This document shows, one piece after another, positions 51,143 to 60,424 of a stretch of DNA of 64,000 nt. Position 1 is the first letter of the stretch; each line of letters opens with the position of its first letter. The stretch covers positions 310,001-374,000 of the forward strand of contig NZ_FZNR01000002.1 of assembly GCF_900188005.1 (NCBI RefSeq). The letters run 5' to 3'. The DNA is from Actinoplanes regularis (GTDB lineage: Bacteria; Actinomycetota; Actinomycetes; Mycobacteriales; Micromonosporaceae). Below the pieces are notes generated by a model that was given only the letters and a program-made list of their open reading frames with translations, was not told the origin of the DNA and searched no databases. A program made the translations under genes and the position numbers.

Positions 51143-52864
51143 CTATTTCCTGATTTCGTCCGAATTTTCCGGGTCGAGTTTGCTGCCCTCCTCCGGCATC
51201 CCCCCGACCGCCGGAACCGCCAGGTGCGGGAACTTCGCGTCGAAGGCCGGCCGCTCCGACCTGATCCGCGGCATCCGGTCGAAGTTCCGCAGCGGCGGTG
51301 GGCACGACGTCGCCCACTCCAGCGAGTTCCCGTGCCCCCACGGGTCGTCGACGGTCACCACTTCCCCCACCCGGTAGGACTTCCACACGTTGTAGACGAA
51401 CGGCAGCGTCGCCGCTCCGAGGATGAACGAGCCGACCGTCGAGACGGTGTTCAGCGTGGTGAAACCGTCGCCGGGCAGGTAGTCCGGGTACCGCCGGGCC
51501 ATCCCCTCGGCGCCCAGCCAGTGCTGGACCAGGAACGTCGCGTGGAAGCCGATCATGGTGAGCCAGAAGTGCAGCTTGCCGAGGCGTTCGTCGAGCATCC
51601 GGCCGAACATCTTCGGGAACCAGAAGTAGATGCCGGCGAAGACCGCGAACACGATCGTCCCGAACAGCACGTAGTGGAAGTGCGCCACCACGAAGTACGT
51701 GTCGGTCACGTGGAAGTCGAGCGGCGGGGCCGCCAGCAGCACCCCGGTCAGCCCGCCGAGCAGGAACGTCACCAGGAACCCGACCGCGAACAGCATCGGC
51801 GACTCGAAGGTCAGCTGCCCGCGCCACATGGTGCCGATCCAGACGAAGAACTTGATCCCGGTGGGCACCGCGATCAGGTAGCTGAGCAGGCTGAAGAAGG
51901 GCAGCAGCACCTGGCCGGTGGCGAACATGTGGTGCGCCCAGACGCTCATCGAGAGCCCGGAGATCAACAGGGTCGCCGCGACCAGCGGCTTGTACCCGAA
52001 CACGGGCTTGCGGCTGAACACCGGGATGATCTCGGTGATGATCCCGAAGAACGGCAGCGCCACGATGTAGACCTCGGGATGCCCGAAGAACCAGAACAGG
52101 TGCTGCCAGAGGAGCGGCCCGCCGGTGTTCACGTTGAACACCTCGGCGTTCAGGATCCGGTCGGCCGCGAGGGCGAAGAGCGCCGCGGCCAGGAACGGGA
52201 AGACCAGGATCACCAGGAGGCCGGTGAGCAGGATGTTCCACGTCATGATCGGCATTCGGAACATGGTCATCCCGGGCGCGCGCAGGCACAGGATCGTGGT
52301 GATCATGTTGACCGCGCCGAGGATGGTGCCGACCCCGGAGAGCGCCAGCCCGACCACCCACATGTTGCCGCCGACCCCGGGCGAGTGCACCGCGTCGCTC
52401 AGCGGCAGGTACGCGGTCCAGCCGAAATCGGCCGCGCCGCCGGGCACGACGAAACCGCCGAGCGCGATCAGACCGCCGAACAGGTACAGCCAGTAGGCGA
52501 ACGCGTTGAGCCGGGGGAACGCGACATCGGGCGCGCCGATCTGGATCGGGACGACGAAGTTCGCGAAGGCGAAGACGATCGGCGTCGCGAAGAACAGCAG
52601 CATGATCGTGCCGTGCATGGTGAACAGCTGGTTGTACTGCTCCGGGGAGAGCAGTTGCATGCCCGGCCGGGCCAGCTCGGCCCGGATCAGCATGGCCATC
52701 AGGCCGCCGATCAGGAACCAGGCGAACGCGGTGACCAGGTACATGACACCGATCTGCTTGGCGTCGGTGGTGCGGATGGTGCGAGCCAGCCACGACCCGC
52801 GCACCTGTCGCCGGAGCGACCGGGGAACGGTCGCCTGCACAGGCCGCGGCGCGACGGTGGTCAT
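51143..52864 (-). CDS. ctaD: Cytochrome c oxidase subunit I (aa3 type)
   Basis: 573 residues with 12 membrane helices. Heme and copper ligands are present: His in [19 protein letters not shown] with the cross-linked Tyr, MSVWAHHMF, and HFHYVLFG. Terminal oxidase core that reduces oxygen and pumps protons. AGGAGG precedes ATG 52864. It stands alone without ctaC, ctaE or qcr genes, so it is probably a second copy that pairs with subunits encoded elsewhere. Confidence 0.95.
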   Translation of the reverse strand: MTTVAPRPVQATVPRSLRRQVRGSWLARTIRTTDAKQIGVMYLVTAFAWFLIGGLMAMLIRAELARPGMQLLSPEQYNQLFTMHGTIMLLFFATPIVFAFANFVVPIQIGAPDVAFPRLNAFAYWLYLFGGLIALGGFVVPGGAADFGWTAYLPLSDAVHSPGVGGNMWVVGLALSGVGTILGAVNMITTILCLRAPGMTMFRMPIMTWNILLTGLLVILVFPFLAAALFALAADRILNAEVFNVNTGGPLLWQHLFWFFGHPEVYIVALPFFGIITEIIPVFSRKPVFGYKPLVAATLLISGLSMSVWAHHMFATGQVLLPFFSLLSYLIAVPTGIKFFVWIGTMWRGQLTFESPMLFAVGFLVTFLLGGLTGVLLAAPPLDFHVTDTYFVVAHFHYVLFGTIVFAVFAGIYFWFPKMFGRMLDERLGKLHFWLTMIGFHATFLVQHWLGAEGMARRYPDYLPGDGFTTLNTVSTVGSFILGAATLPFVYNVWKSYRVGEVVTVDDPWGHGNSLEWATSCPPPLRNFDRMPRIRSERPAFDAKFPHLAVPAVGGMPEEGSKLDPENSDEIRK

Positions 52865-53053
52865 GGAGGCCTCCTGCGGGTACGCACTCGATCTGTTCGT
52901 ACTCCCCCTAAATCGCCTTGCCAACCCACGCCACACCGGTCGGTCTCGGTCAACCCCGGCGAGATGCGCCATCCGCGCATCCCGGCGCCGACCGTCACTT
53001 CAAGAGCAAAACCGCTGTTCCCGTACGAGGTGAGCCCACCCACGGCTGACCGG

Positions 53054-54514
53054 TCAGGGAACGGTCCAGTCGGGCGGGTCGGCGGGGCGCAGCCCCGGAT
53101 CGTCGACGGCGAACGTGCGCACCGGCCCGGACGGCCTCCGTGGCCCCTCGAACCGGACCGTCACCCGACCCAGCCCACTCCCCTGCACCCACCCCGCCCC
53201 GAGCTCCTCATGCCGGACGTCCTGCCCCGGCCGCCAAACCACCGGCCCCGCCACCACCGCCGGCCCCGCCACCACCGCCGGCCCCGTCACCTCCGCCGGC
53301 CCCGGCGGCGACTCGACGACCGGCGCGGGCGAGTCGGCGCCTGTCTCCGGCGGCTCCGTGACGAGCTCAGCGTCCGGCGCGAAACCCTCGACGTCCGCGG
53401 CGCGGGCCGCCGTGAACAGGTCGCCCTGCTGCTCGGCGCGGGCCGCCGTGAACAGGTCGTCCTGGGCGAAGTCGGCCAGGGTCGACACCCCCACCCCGAG
53501 CAGCCGGATCCCGCCCGAGGTGTCGACCTCGGCCAGCAACCGCCGCGCCAACTGGGCCACCAGCCGCCCGTCATCGGTCGGGTGATCCCGGGTCACCGCC
53601 CTGGTCACCGTCGTGAAGTCGCCGTGCCGGACCTTGATGTTCACGGTCCGCCCGGCCAGCCCGCCGGACCGCAGCCGCCCCACCACCCGCGCCGCCAGCA
53701 GGTCCAGCTCCCGCTTGAGCCGCACCGGATCGGTCACGTCGACCTCGAACGTCTCCTCCGCGGAGACCGACTTCGCCTCCCGGTCGCTCACCACCGGCCG
53801 GTCGTCCTGCGCCCGGGCCAGCCGGAACAGCCCGGTCCCGTGCGCCGTGCCGAACCAGTCGACGAGCAGGTCCAGCGAGACCCCGGCCAGGTCGCCCACC
53901 GAGCGCACCCCGGACCGGTGCAGCCGCTGCTCGGTGGCGGGGCCGACCCCGCCGAGCCGGCTCACCGGCAGCGGATGCAGGAACGCGAGCTCCTCGCCGG
54001 GCGGGATCACGGTCAGGCCGTCCGGCTTGTTCAGGTCCGATCCGATCTTGGCGAGGAGCTTCGAGGAGGCGGCGCCGATCGAGCCGGTCACACCGCCGGT
54101 GACGACGGCGATCTCCGCCTTCAGCCGGCGGGCCAGCTCGATGACGCCGGGCACGCTCAGGTCGTTGCCGGTGACGGCGAGATCCACGTACGCCTCGTCG
54201 ATGCTTACCTGCTCGACCAGCGGCGACACCTCGGACAGCAGCCGCATCACCACCTCGCTGGTCCGCTTGTACGCCGCGAACCGGGGCGACAGGAAGGCCG
54301 TGTTGAGGGGGGCGAGCCGCCGCGCCCGGGCCATCGGCATCGCCGAGTGCACCCCGAAGGCGCGCGCCTCGTAGGAAGCGGTGGCGACCACGCCCCGCCC
54401 GGCCACCCCGCCGACGACCACCGGCTTCCCGCGCAGGGAGACCTTGTCGCGCTGCTCGACCGCGGCGAACATCGCATCGAGATCAACGTGCAGAATGCTC
54501 GGATCCCTCCGCAC
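53054..54514 (-). CDS. dinB: DNA polymerase IV (Y-family) with C-terminal extension
   Basis: 486 residues. Catalytic motifs ILHVDLDAMFAAVEQRD and VSIDEAYVDLAV, HhH region GGVGPATEQRLHRSG, little-finger domain to about 355. Then comes a low-complexity linker with repeats DLFTAARA (twice) and PAVVAGPAVVAGP. A terminal domain (about 425-480, RHEELGAGWVQGSGLGRVTVRFE) is found on some actinomycete homologues. GTG 54514 follows GAAGGGG. The sliding-clamp motif is not obvious. Confidence 0.93.
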   Translation of the reverse strand: MRRDPSILHVDLDAMFAAVEQRDKVSLRGKPVVVGGVAGRGVVATASYEARAFGVHSAMPMARARRLAPLNTAFLSPRFAAYKRTSEVVMRLLSEVSPLVEQVSIDEAYVDLAVTGNDLSVPGVIELARRLKAEIAVVTGGVTGSIGAASSKLLAKIGSDLNKPDGLTVIPPGEELAFLHPLPVSRLGGVGPATEQRLHRSGVRSVGDLAGVSLDLLVDWFGTAHGTGLFRLARAQDDRPVVSDREAKSVSAEETFEVDVTDPVRLKRELDLLAARVVGRLRSGGLAGRTVNIKVRHGDFTTVTRAVTRDHPTDDGRLVAQLARRLLAEVDTSGGIRLLGVGVSTLADFAQDDLFTAARAEQQGDLFTAARAADVEGFAPDAELVTEPPETGADSPAPVVESPPGPAEVTGPAVVAGPAVVAGPVVWRPGQDVRHEELGAGWVQGSGLGRVTVRFEGPRRPSGPVRTFAVDDPGLRPADPPDWTVP

Positions 54515-54626
54515 GACTACCCCTTCGGCACAGCGAACCCCTGCAACAGCGAAGAACCCCCGCAACAGCGAAAATTCACGCTAGGCCGCAGCCTACGCAC
54601 CGGGTACGACAACTTGAGGAGCGAAG

Positions 54627-55892
54627 ATGCCGGACGCCGGACTGGCCCGTCAGTCGACCGTCTACCGCGCGGGCACCCTGGGCCGCCGCCCCGCGGTGCC
54701 GACCGACTTCGCCGAACTGGAACGCCGGGCGAAGCGCGCCAGCAGCGCCGAGGCCTGGGCGTACGTGGCCGGCGGGGCGGGCGAGGGCCGGACCATGCGG
54801 CACAACCGGGAGGCCTTCGACCGCTGGGCGATCGTGCCGCGGATGGCGACCGGCGCCGCCGGCCGGGACCTCTCGATCGAGCTGCTCGGCACCCGGCTGC
54901 CCAGCCCGCTGCTGCTCGCCCCGGTCGGCGCCGGCGCGCTGATGGGCAGGGACAGCGACCTCGCGATCGCCGCCGGCGCCGCCGCGACCGGCACCCCGTA
55001 CATCTTCTCGAATCAGGGCTGCAATCCGATGGAGGAGAGCGCGGCCGCGATGGGCGACACCCCGCGCTGGTTCCAGCTCTACTGGAGCAAGGACGAGCGG
55101 CTGGTGGACAGCCTGATCGCCCGGGCCGAACGGATCGGCGCCGGCGCCCTGGTGGTGACCCTGGACACGACGGTGCTTGGCTGGCGGCCGCAGGATCTGA
55201 ACCTGGGCTCGCTGCCGTTCGCGAAGGGCCTGGGCATCGCCCAGTACACCTCGGACCCGGTGTTCCGGGAGATCGTCGCCGAGCGGGCCGGTCTGCCGCG
55301 GGAGCGGCCGAAGGTGACGCTCGGCGCGATCCGGGCGTTGCTGGCGATGTCCCGCAACCACCCCGGCTCGTTCTGGGACAACCTGCGCTCGCCGATCCCC
55401 CGGGCCAGCGTCGAGACGTTCCTCGACATCTACTCCAACCCCAGCCTGACCTGGGAACAGCTGGCCGGTCTGAAGCAGCGGACCAATCTTCCGATCGTCC
55501 TGAAGGGAATCCTGACCTCGGACGACGCCCGCCGGGCGCTGGAGATCGGGGTCGACGCGATCGTGGTGTCGAACCACGGCGGGCGCCAGGTCGACAACGC
55601 GATCGCCTCGCTCGACGCCCTCGCCGAGATCCGCGCGGCGCTCGGCCCCGCGCCGACACTGCTGTTCGACAGCGGGATCCGCAGCGGCGCGGACGTCTTC
55701 ACCGCCCTCGCCGTCGGCGCGGACGCGGTCCTGCTCGGCCGCCCGCACCTCTACGGCTTCGTCCTCGCCGGAGCGCACGGCGTGGCCGAGGTGATCAGCA
55801 ACGTGATCGCCGAACTGGACCTGACGATGGCCCTGACCGGGGCCCGCACCATCGCGGAGATCACCCGCGACCTGGTCCGGGAACGGCGGTAG
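54627..55892 (+). CDS. FMN-dependent alpha-hydroxy-acid oxidase (lactate 2-monooxygenase/lactate oxidase family)
   Basis: 421 residues. FMN TIM-barrel; active-site SNHGGRQVDN with the catalytic His, KGILTSDDA with the FMN lysine, FDSGIRSGADV and GRPHLYG. Oxidises a 2-hydroxy acid such as L-lactate; length and the LDTTVLGWRPQDL segment favour the lactate monooxygenase branch. GAGGAG before ATG 54627. Divergent from dinB. Confidence 0.9.
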   Translation: MPDAGLARQSTVYRAGTLGRRPAVPTDFAELERRAKRASSAEAWAYVAGGAGEGRTMRHNREAFDRWAIVPRMATGAAGRDLSIELLGTRLPSPLLLAPVGAGALMGRDSDLAIAAGAAATGTPYIFSNQGCNPMEESAAAMGDTPRWFQLYWSKDERLVDSLIARAERIGAGALVVTLDTTVLGWRPQDLNLGSLPFAKGLGIAQYTSDPVFREIVAERAGLPRERPKVTLGAIRALLAMSRNHPGSFWDNLRSPIPRASVETFLDIYSNPSLTWEQLAGLKQRTNLPIVLKGILTSDDARRALEIGVDAIVVSNHGGRQVDNAIASLDALAEIRAALGPAPTLLFDSGIRSGADVFTALAVGADAVLLGRPHLYGFVLAGAHGVAEVISNVIAELDLTMALTGARTIAEITRDLVRERR

Positions 55893-55997
55893 CGGGGGGC
55901 GCGGCGGCCGATGATCGGCTGTCCTCGATCGCGGTGCGCGCCTCCCGTTCACGCCGCGCGGCGAGGTCTTCGACCTCCGCTGGAGACGCGAGACGGC

Positions 55998-57239
55998 TCA
56001 GCCGGTCAGATGGCCTCGGACCTCGTCGAGCCGCTCGGCGAGGAAGGCCCGCTCCACCTCGTTCCCGGTCAGCGCCAGGGCCTCCTCGTACGCCGTGACG
56101 GCCGCCGCCCAGCGCCCGAGCCGGCGCAGGAAATCCGCCCGGGTCGCGCTCAGATACGCGTACGTGGCCAGCGCGGGCTCCCGCAGCAGGGGCTCCAACG
56201 CGTCCAGCCCGGCCTGCGGCCCGTCCCGCATCCCGATCGCCGCGGCCCGGTTGAGCGTGACGACGGGCGACCCCGGCCACATCCGCCGCAATACCGTGTA
56301 CAGCGCGACGATCTCGCCCCAATCCGTCTCCGCCCAGCTCGGCGCTTCGGCATGGACGGCGGCGATGGCCGCCTCGATCGCATACCGGCTCGGCGGCCGG
56401 CGGCGCAGCGCGCCGGCGAGCAGCGCGGTGCCCTCGGCGATCAGGGCGGCGTCCCAGCGCGACCGGTCCTGTTCGGAGAGCAGGCGCAGCCGCCCGTCCG
56501 GCCCCAACCGGCTCTCCGCCCGCGCCTCGTTCAGCAACAGCAGCGCCAGCAGGGCACTGACCTCGGTGTCGTTCGGCATCAGCAGGTGCAGCAGACGGGC
56601 CAGCCGGACGGCGCATCCGGACAGGTCCCGGCGCAGCAACTCGGGACCGGCGGGCGCGGTGTGCCCGGTCGTGAAGATCAGATGCACCACCTGCAGCACC
56701 GCGCCGACCCGCTCGCCGAGCTGGTCGGCGGAGGGCACCCGGTACGGGATCCGCGCCGTCGCGATCTTCCGCTTCGCGCGGGTGATCCGCGCCGCCATGG
56801 TGCTCTCCGGCACCAGGAACGCCCGCGCGACCTCGGCCGTCGACAGCCCGCACACCAGGCGCAGGGTCAGCGCGACCCGCGCCTCCCGCCCGAGCCCGGG
56901 ATGGCAGCAGGTGAAGATCAGCCGCAGCCGATCGTCGGCGATCAGGTCCTCCGGGCCCGGCACGGTCTCGTCGGAGACCAGCAGCGGCAGCGTCCGGCGG
57001 AAGGCGGCCTCACGGCGCAGCACGTCGCGGGCCCGGTTACGGGCGACCTGGGTCAACCAGGCGCCGGGCCGGTCCGGCACCCCGGAGTCCGCCCAGACCA
57101 GCAGGGCCTGGGCGAACGCGTCCTGCGTGCACTCCTCGGCGAGGTCCAGGTCGCGGGTGAGCTGCGCGGTCGTGGCCAGGACCTGAGCCCAGTCGCGGCG
57201 GTGCGCCGAAGCGACCGCCGCGACGACCGCGTCGTTCAC
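55998..57239 (-). CDS. ECF sigma factor with C-terminal TPR-like domain (ECF42/SigJ-like group)
   Basis: 413 residues. Sigma-2 (AEECTQDAFAQALLVW, GAWLTQVARNRARDVLRRE) and sigma-4 (LTLRLVCGLSTAEVARAFL, TRAKRKIA) regions, then a 230-residue helical extension with SRYAIEAAIAAVHAEAPS and TPR-like helices. ECF42 factors have this extension in place of an anti-sigma factor and pair with DGPF-domain proteins, exactly as here. The start overlaps the DGPF gene stop by 4 bases. Confidence 0.93.
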   Translation of the reverse strand: MNDAVVAAVASAHRRDWAQVLATTAQLTRDLDLAEECTQDAFAQALLVWADSGVPDRPGAWLTQVARNRARDVLRREAAFRRTLPLLVSDETVPGPEDLIADDRLRLIFTCCHPGLGREARVALTLRLVCGLSTAEVARAFLVPESTMAARITRAKRKIATARIPYRVPSADQLGERVGAVLQVVHLIFTTGHTAPAGPELLRRDLSGCAVRLARLLHLLMPNDTEVSALLALLLLNEARAESRLGPDGRLRLLSEQDRSRWDAALIAEGTALLAGALRRRPPSRYAIEAAIAAVHAEAPSWAETDWGEIVALYTVLRRMWPGSPVVTLNRAAAIGMRDGPQAGLDALEPLLREPALATYAYLSATRADFLRRLGRWAAAVTAYEEALALTGNEVERAFLAERLDEVRGHLTG

Positions 57240-57592
57240 CCGTGGAACACCACGGGCCGGATCTCCACGGCGCTGTGCTCGGCGCGGACCTCGGGGAGCA
57301 GGGCGGCCAGCCTCGTCACCTCGTCGAGGTCGGCGGCCTCGATCAGGTAGAAGCCGCCGAGCGCCTCCTTGGTGTCCAGGAACGGACCGTCCGTTGTAAT
57401 CAACTCACCGGCCCCGTCGCCGCGCACGGTGGTCGCGGTCGGCGCGGACTCCAGCTCCTCGCCACCCAGCACACGCGCTCCGGCGGCCTCGCTGAACGCC
57501 TGGTGCGCCGCGTCGTGGGCGTTGCGCTCCGCCGGCGTCATCGCGTCCCACCGCGCGGCGTCGCCGTAGATCAGGAGCATGTACTTCGCCAT
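57236..57592 (-). CDS. DGPF/YCII-related protein (ECF42 partner)
   Basis: 118 residues. MAKYMLLIYGDAARWD, TTDGPFLDTKEALGGFYLIEAADLDEV: the DGPF signature and ferredoxin-like YCII fold. Members accompany ECF42 sigma factors and are usually part of their regulon. GAGGGGAAC before ATG 57592. Upstream of, and coupled to, the sigma gene. Confidence 0.93.
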   Translation of the reverse strand: MAKYMLLIYGDAARWDAMTPAERNAHDAAHQAFSEAAGARVLGGEELESAPTATTVRGDGAGELITTDGPFLDTKEALGGFYLIEAADLDEVTRLAALLPEVRAEHSAVEIRPVVFHG

Positions 57593-57683
57593 GGTGTCGT
57601 TCCCCTCGAGCCGTGACCCGCGATGGGTCTCCTACCCTACGACGAACCGGGAACGCTCCGGATCGACAGCGGGGCGTGCGGAC

Positions 57684-58172
57684 CTAGGCGGGGATGCGGT
57701 ACTCCGGGTGCGGTTCCGAGTCGGGCTCCCTGGTGGGACCGCCGGCGGCCGTGGCACGCAGCAGCAACGCCGTACCGTCGCCGCAGGTGATCCGCAAGCC
57801 GAGCGGAACCTTGCCGCGCTCCTCGGCCGGGCCCAGGCCCTTCAGCGCGACGAGTTCCCAGGCGCGGAACGCGCTGGGCCGCGCGGCGTCCAGCAGTTGG
57901 GCGGCGAAGGCGGCGGCCCGCGAGGCGCGCCGGGACGGCGGGGGCAGGTTCTCCGGTACGGGTATCGGCGTCTCCCCCGGCCAGACCGCGCCCCAGAGGT
58001 ACGCCTCGGACCCGGTCGTGTACCGCAGCCGGAGGCCGGCCGGCGACGGACCGCCGGGGGCGGTGTCCGTGCCGAAGCGCTCCACCGCGGCGATCTCCGG
58101 ATGGCCGCCGGCGAGGTGCAGTTCCTGCAGGATGTCGAGTACCTGGGCGAGTCGCACGGCAGAACCCGACAC
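57684..58172 (-). CDS. Hypothetical soluble protein, 162 residues
   Basis: Not recognised. Protein-like composition; VRLAQVLDILQELHLAGGHPEIAAVERF start, AYLWGAVWPGE and a C-terminal LRITCGDGTALLLRAT strand pair suggest a small alpha/beta fold. Start is GTG 58172 or, more attractive by content, GTG 58157. Divergent from yccF. Confidence 0.6.
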   Translation of the reverse strand: MSGSAVRLAQVLDILQELHLAGGHPEIAAVERFGTDTAPGGPSPAGLRLRYTTGSEAYLWGAVWPGETPIPVPENLPPPSRRASRAAAFAAQLLDAARPSAFRAWELVALKGLGPAEERGKVPLGLRITCGDGTALLLRATAAGGPTREPDSEPHPEYRIPA

Positions 58173-58258
58173 CGGAGGACGGCGACCGCGTCGTTCGTCT
58201 TGTGCGACACGGTCGGGGCGTACCCCTAAGGGTGGCCACCCGGGTTCATGCTGTGCCT

Positions 58259-58636
58259 GTGCGCCTCATCCTCAACGTCCTGTGGTTCATCTTCGGCAGT
58301 GGCTTCCTGCTCGCGCTCGGCTACGGTCTCGCGGCCCTGATCTGCTTCGCCCTGATCGTCACCATCCCGTTCGGCGTCGCGGCCGCGCGCCTGGCGGTCT
58401 ACTCGCTCGCCCCGTTCGGCCGCACGGTGGTGTCCCGCCCCGGCGCCGGGGTCGGCTCCGGCCTGGCGAACATCCTCTGGATGGTCCTCTTCGGCTGGTG
58501 GCTGGCGCTGCACCACCTGGTGGTGGGCATCGCGCAGTGCGTGACGATCATCGGCATCCCGTTCGGAATCGCGAACTTCAAGCTGGTGCCGGTGGCCTTC
58601 TGGCCGCTGGGCCGGGAGATTGTGAACGTGGACTAG
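58259..58636 (+). CDS. YccF-domain inner membrane protein
   Basis: 125 residues. Two YccF repeats: LNVLWFIFGSGFLLALGYG...IPFGVAAARLAVYSLAPFG, and LANILWMVLFGWWLALHHL...IPFGIANFKLVPVAFWPLG. About four membrane helices. Function unknown. GTG 58259 begins directly before the first helix; GTG 58253 is an alternative. Confidence 0.87.
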   Translation: MRLILNVLWFIFGSGFLLALGYGLAALICFALIVTIPFGVAAARLAVYSLAPFGRTVVSRPGAGVGSGLANILWMVLFGWWLALHHLVVGIAQCVTIIGIPFGIANFKLVPVAFWPLGREIVNVD

Positions 58637-58668
58637 AGGCACCCATCCGAGCTCGGACAGGAGCTGAC

Positions 58669-58938
58669 ATGGAGATCAACGGCATCTTCACCGGAATCGT
58701 CTTCGGCCTGATCATCGGCGCGCTGGGGCGCCTGGTCGTGCCCGGCAAGCAGAACCTGCCGATCTGGATGACGCTGCTGGTCGGCGTCGTCGCCGGCGTG
58801 ATCGGCACCTTCATCGCGGCCATCCTCGGGGTGGACGACACCGCGGGCATCGACTGGATCGAGCTGGCTCTGCAGGTCGGCCTGGCGGCGGTCGGCGTCA
58901 CGCTGGTCACCGGCGCCGGTCGGCGGCGCCGGCTGTAG
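58669..58938 (+). CDS. GlsB/YeaQ/YmgE-family small membrane protein
   Basis: 89 residues with three hydrophobic segments and glycine-rich helices (FGLIIGALGRLVVPGKQNLP, GVVAGVIGTFIAAILGV). The family is stress-associated in many bacteria. ACAGGAG 5 bases before ATG 58669. 32 bases after yccF and possibly co-transcribed. Confidence 0.87.
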   Translation: MEINGIFTGIVFGLIIGALGRLVVPGKQNLPIWMTLLVGVVAGVIGTFIAAILGVDDTAGIDWIELALQVGLAAVGVTLVTGAGRRRRL

Positions 58939-58987
58939 AGAAGCGCTTGACGGACGGACACGTCGCGGGCACGGTAGGTTTTCGGTC

Positions 58988-60211
58988 ATGGCCCGCGTAC
59001 GCGCCGCACTCTATCTGGACTTCGACAACGTGTTCAGCGGACTGATCAAGCAGGATCCGGAAGTGGCGATCCAGTTCGCCAAGGACCCGGCCGCGTGGTT
59101 GGTCCGGCTGACCACGGCTCTGACCGTCGACGGCCCGCGCCGCTGGCTGATCCTGCGCTGCTACATGAACCCGGGCGGCTGGGTGCCCAACCCGGACACC
59201 GACGCGACCCAGCAGCGGCTGTACTACTCGCAGTTCCGGCCGTTCTTCGTGAACGCCGGTTTCGAGGTGATCGACTGCCCGCGGCTGACCCACACGAAGA
59301 ACGCCGCGGACATCCGGATGGTGGTGGACGCGGTGGACGCGCTCGCCGACCCGGTGTCGTTCGAGGAGTTCGTCATCGCCTCCGGCGACTCTGACATGAC
59401 ACCGCTGCTGGTCCGGCTGCGCCGGGCCGACCGCCGGACCACGATCGTCTCGCCGTCGGACGCGGCCGAGGCGTTCACCGCGGTCGCCGACCGGCTGATC
59501 ACCAGTCAGGAGCTGCTCGAGCTGGTGCAGGGCGAGCCGGTGGAGAGCGACGAGGCGCCGGTCGTGGCCGGCGACCCGGAGACCCCGGTCTCCTACGACC
59601 AGTTCCGTGACCTGGTGACCTGGCGTTACTCCTCGGCTTCCGGGCCGCTCAACCTGGCGTCGCTCGCCCACGATCTGCGCCGTCAGCTCGGCCCGAGCGT
59701 GGACGAGACGAGCTGGTTCGGCAACGGCGGGTTCGTCCGCGCCCTGGAGAGCCTGAGCCTGCCGAACGTGAAGTTCTCCAACCACTTCCTCTGGGACTCC
59801 GCGCGGCACGACCCGCCCGAGTCCGGGGTCAGCACCGGCCCCGCCCCGGAGCCGGTGGGCCGGCTCTCCGCCCTGCTCAGCCTCCCCCGGCTGTCCCTGG
59901 AGATGTGGCCGCCGATCTATCAGGCGCTCGCCGACTACGCGGCCGCGCACCACTTCAACCTGACCGAGGCCACCCGCTGGGCCCGCGACCAGCTGGCCGC
60001 GCAGGGCGTCGACGTGAGCCGCAGCGCGATCGCGTTCGTCACCCGGGGCACCGCGTTCGGCGGGGCGCCGCTCTACCGCCAGCCGCCGCCGAACGCGGTG
60101 GAGATCGCCTCGGCGTTCGCCGACAACGTGCTGAACCGGGCGGAGGCCGCCACGATCGCGCTGAGCGAGGACGAGATCGCCGAGGTCCGCGCCTGGCTCG
60201 GCGCGGCCTGA
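58988..60211 (+). CDS. NYN-domain (PIN-like RNase) protein
   Basis: 407 residues. N-terminal NYN domain (1-180) with the acidic cluster expected of a metal-dependent RNase: YLDFDN (D11, D13), NAADIRMVVDAVD, ASGDSDMTPLL. After a linker, two helical segments (about 205-265 and 305-375) may be OST-HTH/LOTUS-like RNA-binding modules (SYDQFRDLVTWRY, LAHDLRRQLGPSV). Probably an RNA-processing or RNA-silencing nuclease; target unknown. Confidence 0.85.
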   Translation: MARVRAALYLDFDNVFSGLIKQDPEVAIQFAKDPAAWLVRLTTALTVDGPRRWLILRCYMNPGGWVPNPDTDATQQRLYYSQFRPFFVNAGFEVIDCPRLTHTKNAADIRMVVDAVDALADPVSFEEFVIASGDSDMTPLLVRLRRADRRTTIVSPSDAAEAFTAVADRLITSQELLELVQGEPVESDEAPVVAGDPETPVSYDQFRDLVTWRYSSASGPLNLASLAHDLRRQLGPSVDETSWFGNGGFVRALESLSLPNVKFSNHFLWDSARHDPPESGVSTGPAPEPVGRLSALLSLPRLSLEMWPPIYQALADYAAAHHFNLTEATRWARDQLAAQGVDVSRSAIAFVTRGTAFGGAPLYRQPPPNAVEIASAFADNVLNRAEAATIALSEDEIAEVRAWLGAA

Positions 60212-60424
60212 GCGATCCGCCGCCGGCTTTTTTCAAAACCCTTCGCCGATACGACCAATGGGGTCCCGTCCGCAGGCCACAGGCCAAGCGCTGTGGCACT
60301 CGCGCGCGACGTCCGCTTCGGTCAGGGCCGCGACGCGGGGGTCGCGCATCCATCGAATCTGGTGATAAATAGCTGGGTAGGCGCTCAGGTAGCGACGGCA
60401 TCCGGCAAGGGAGAGTCCGCCCCC

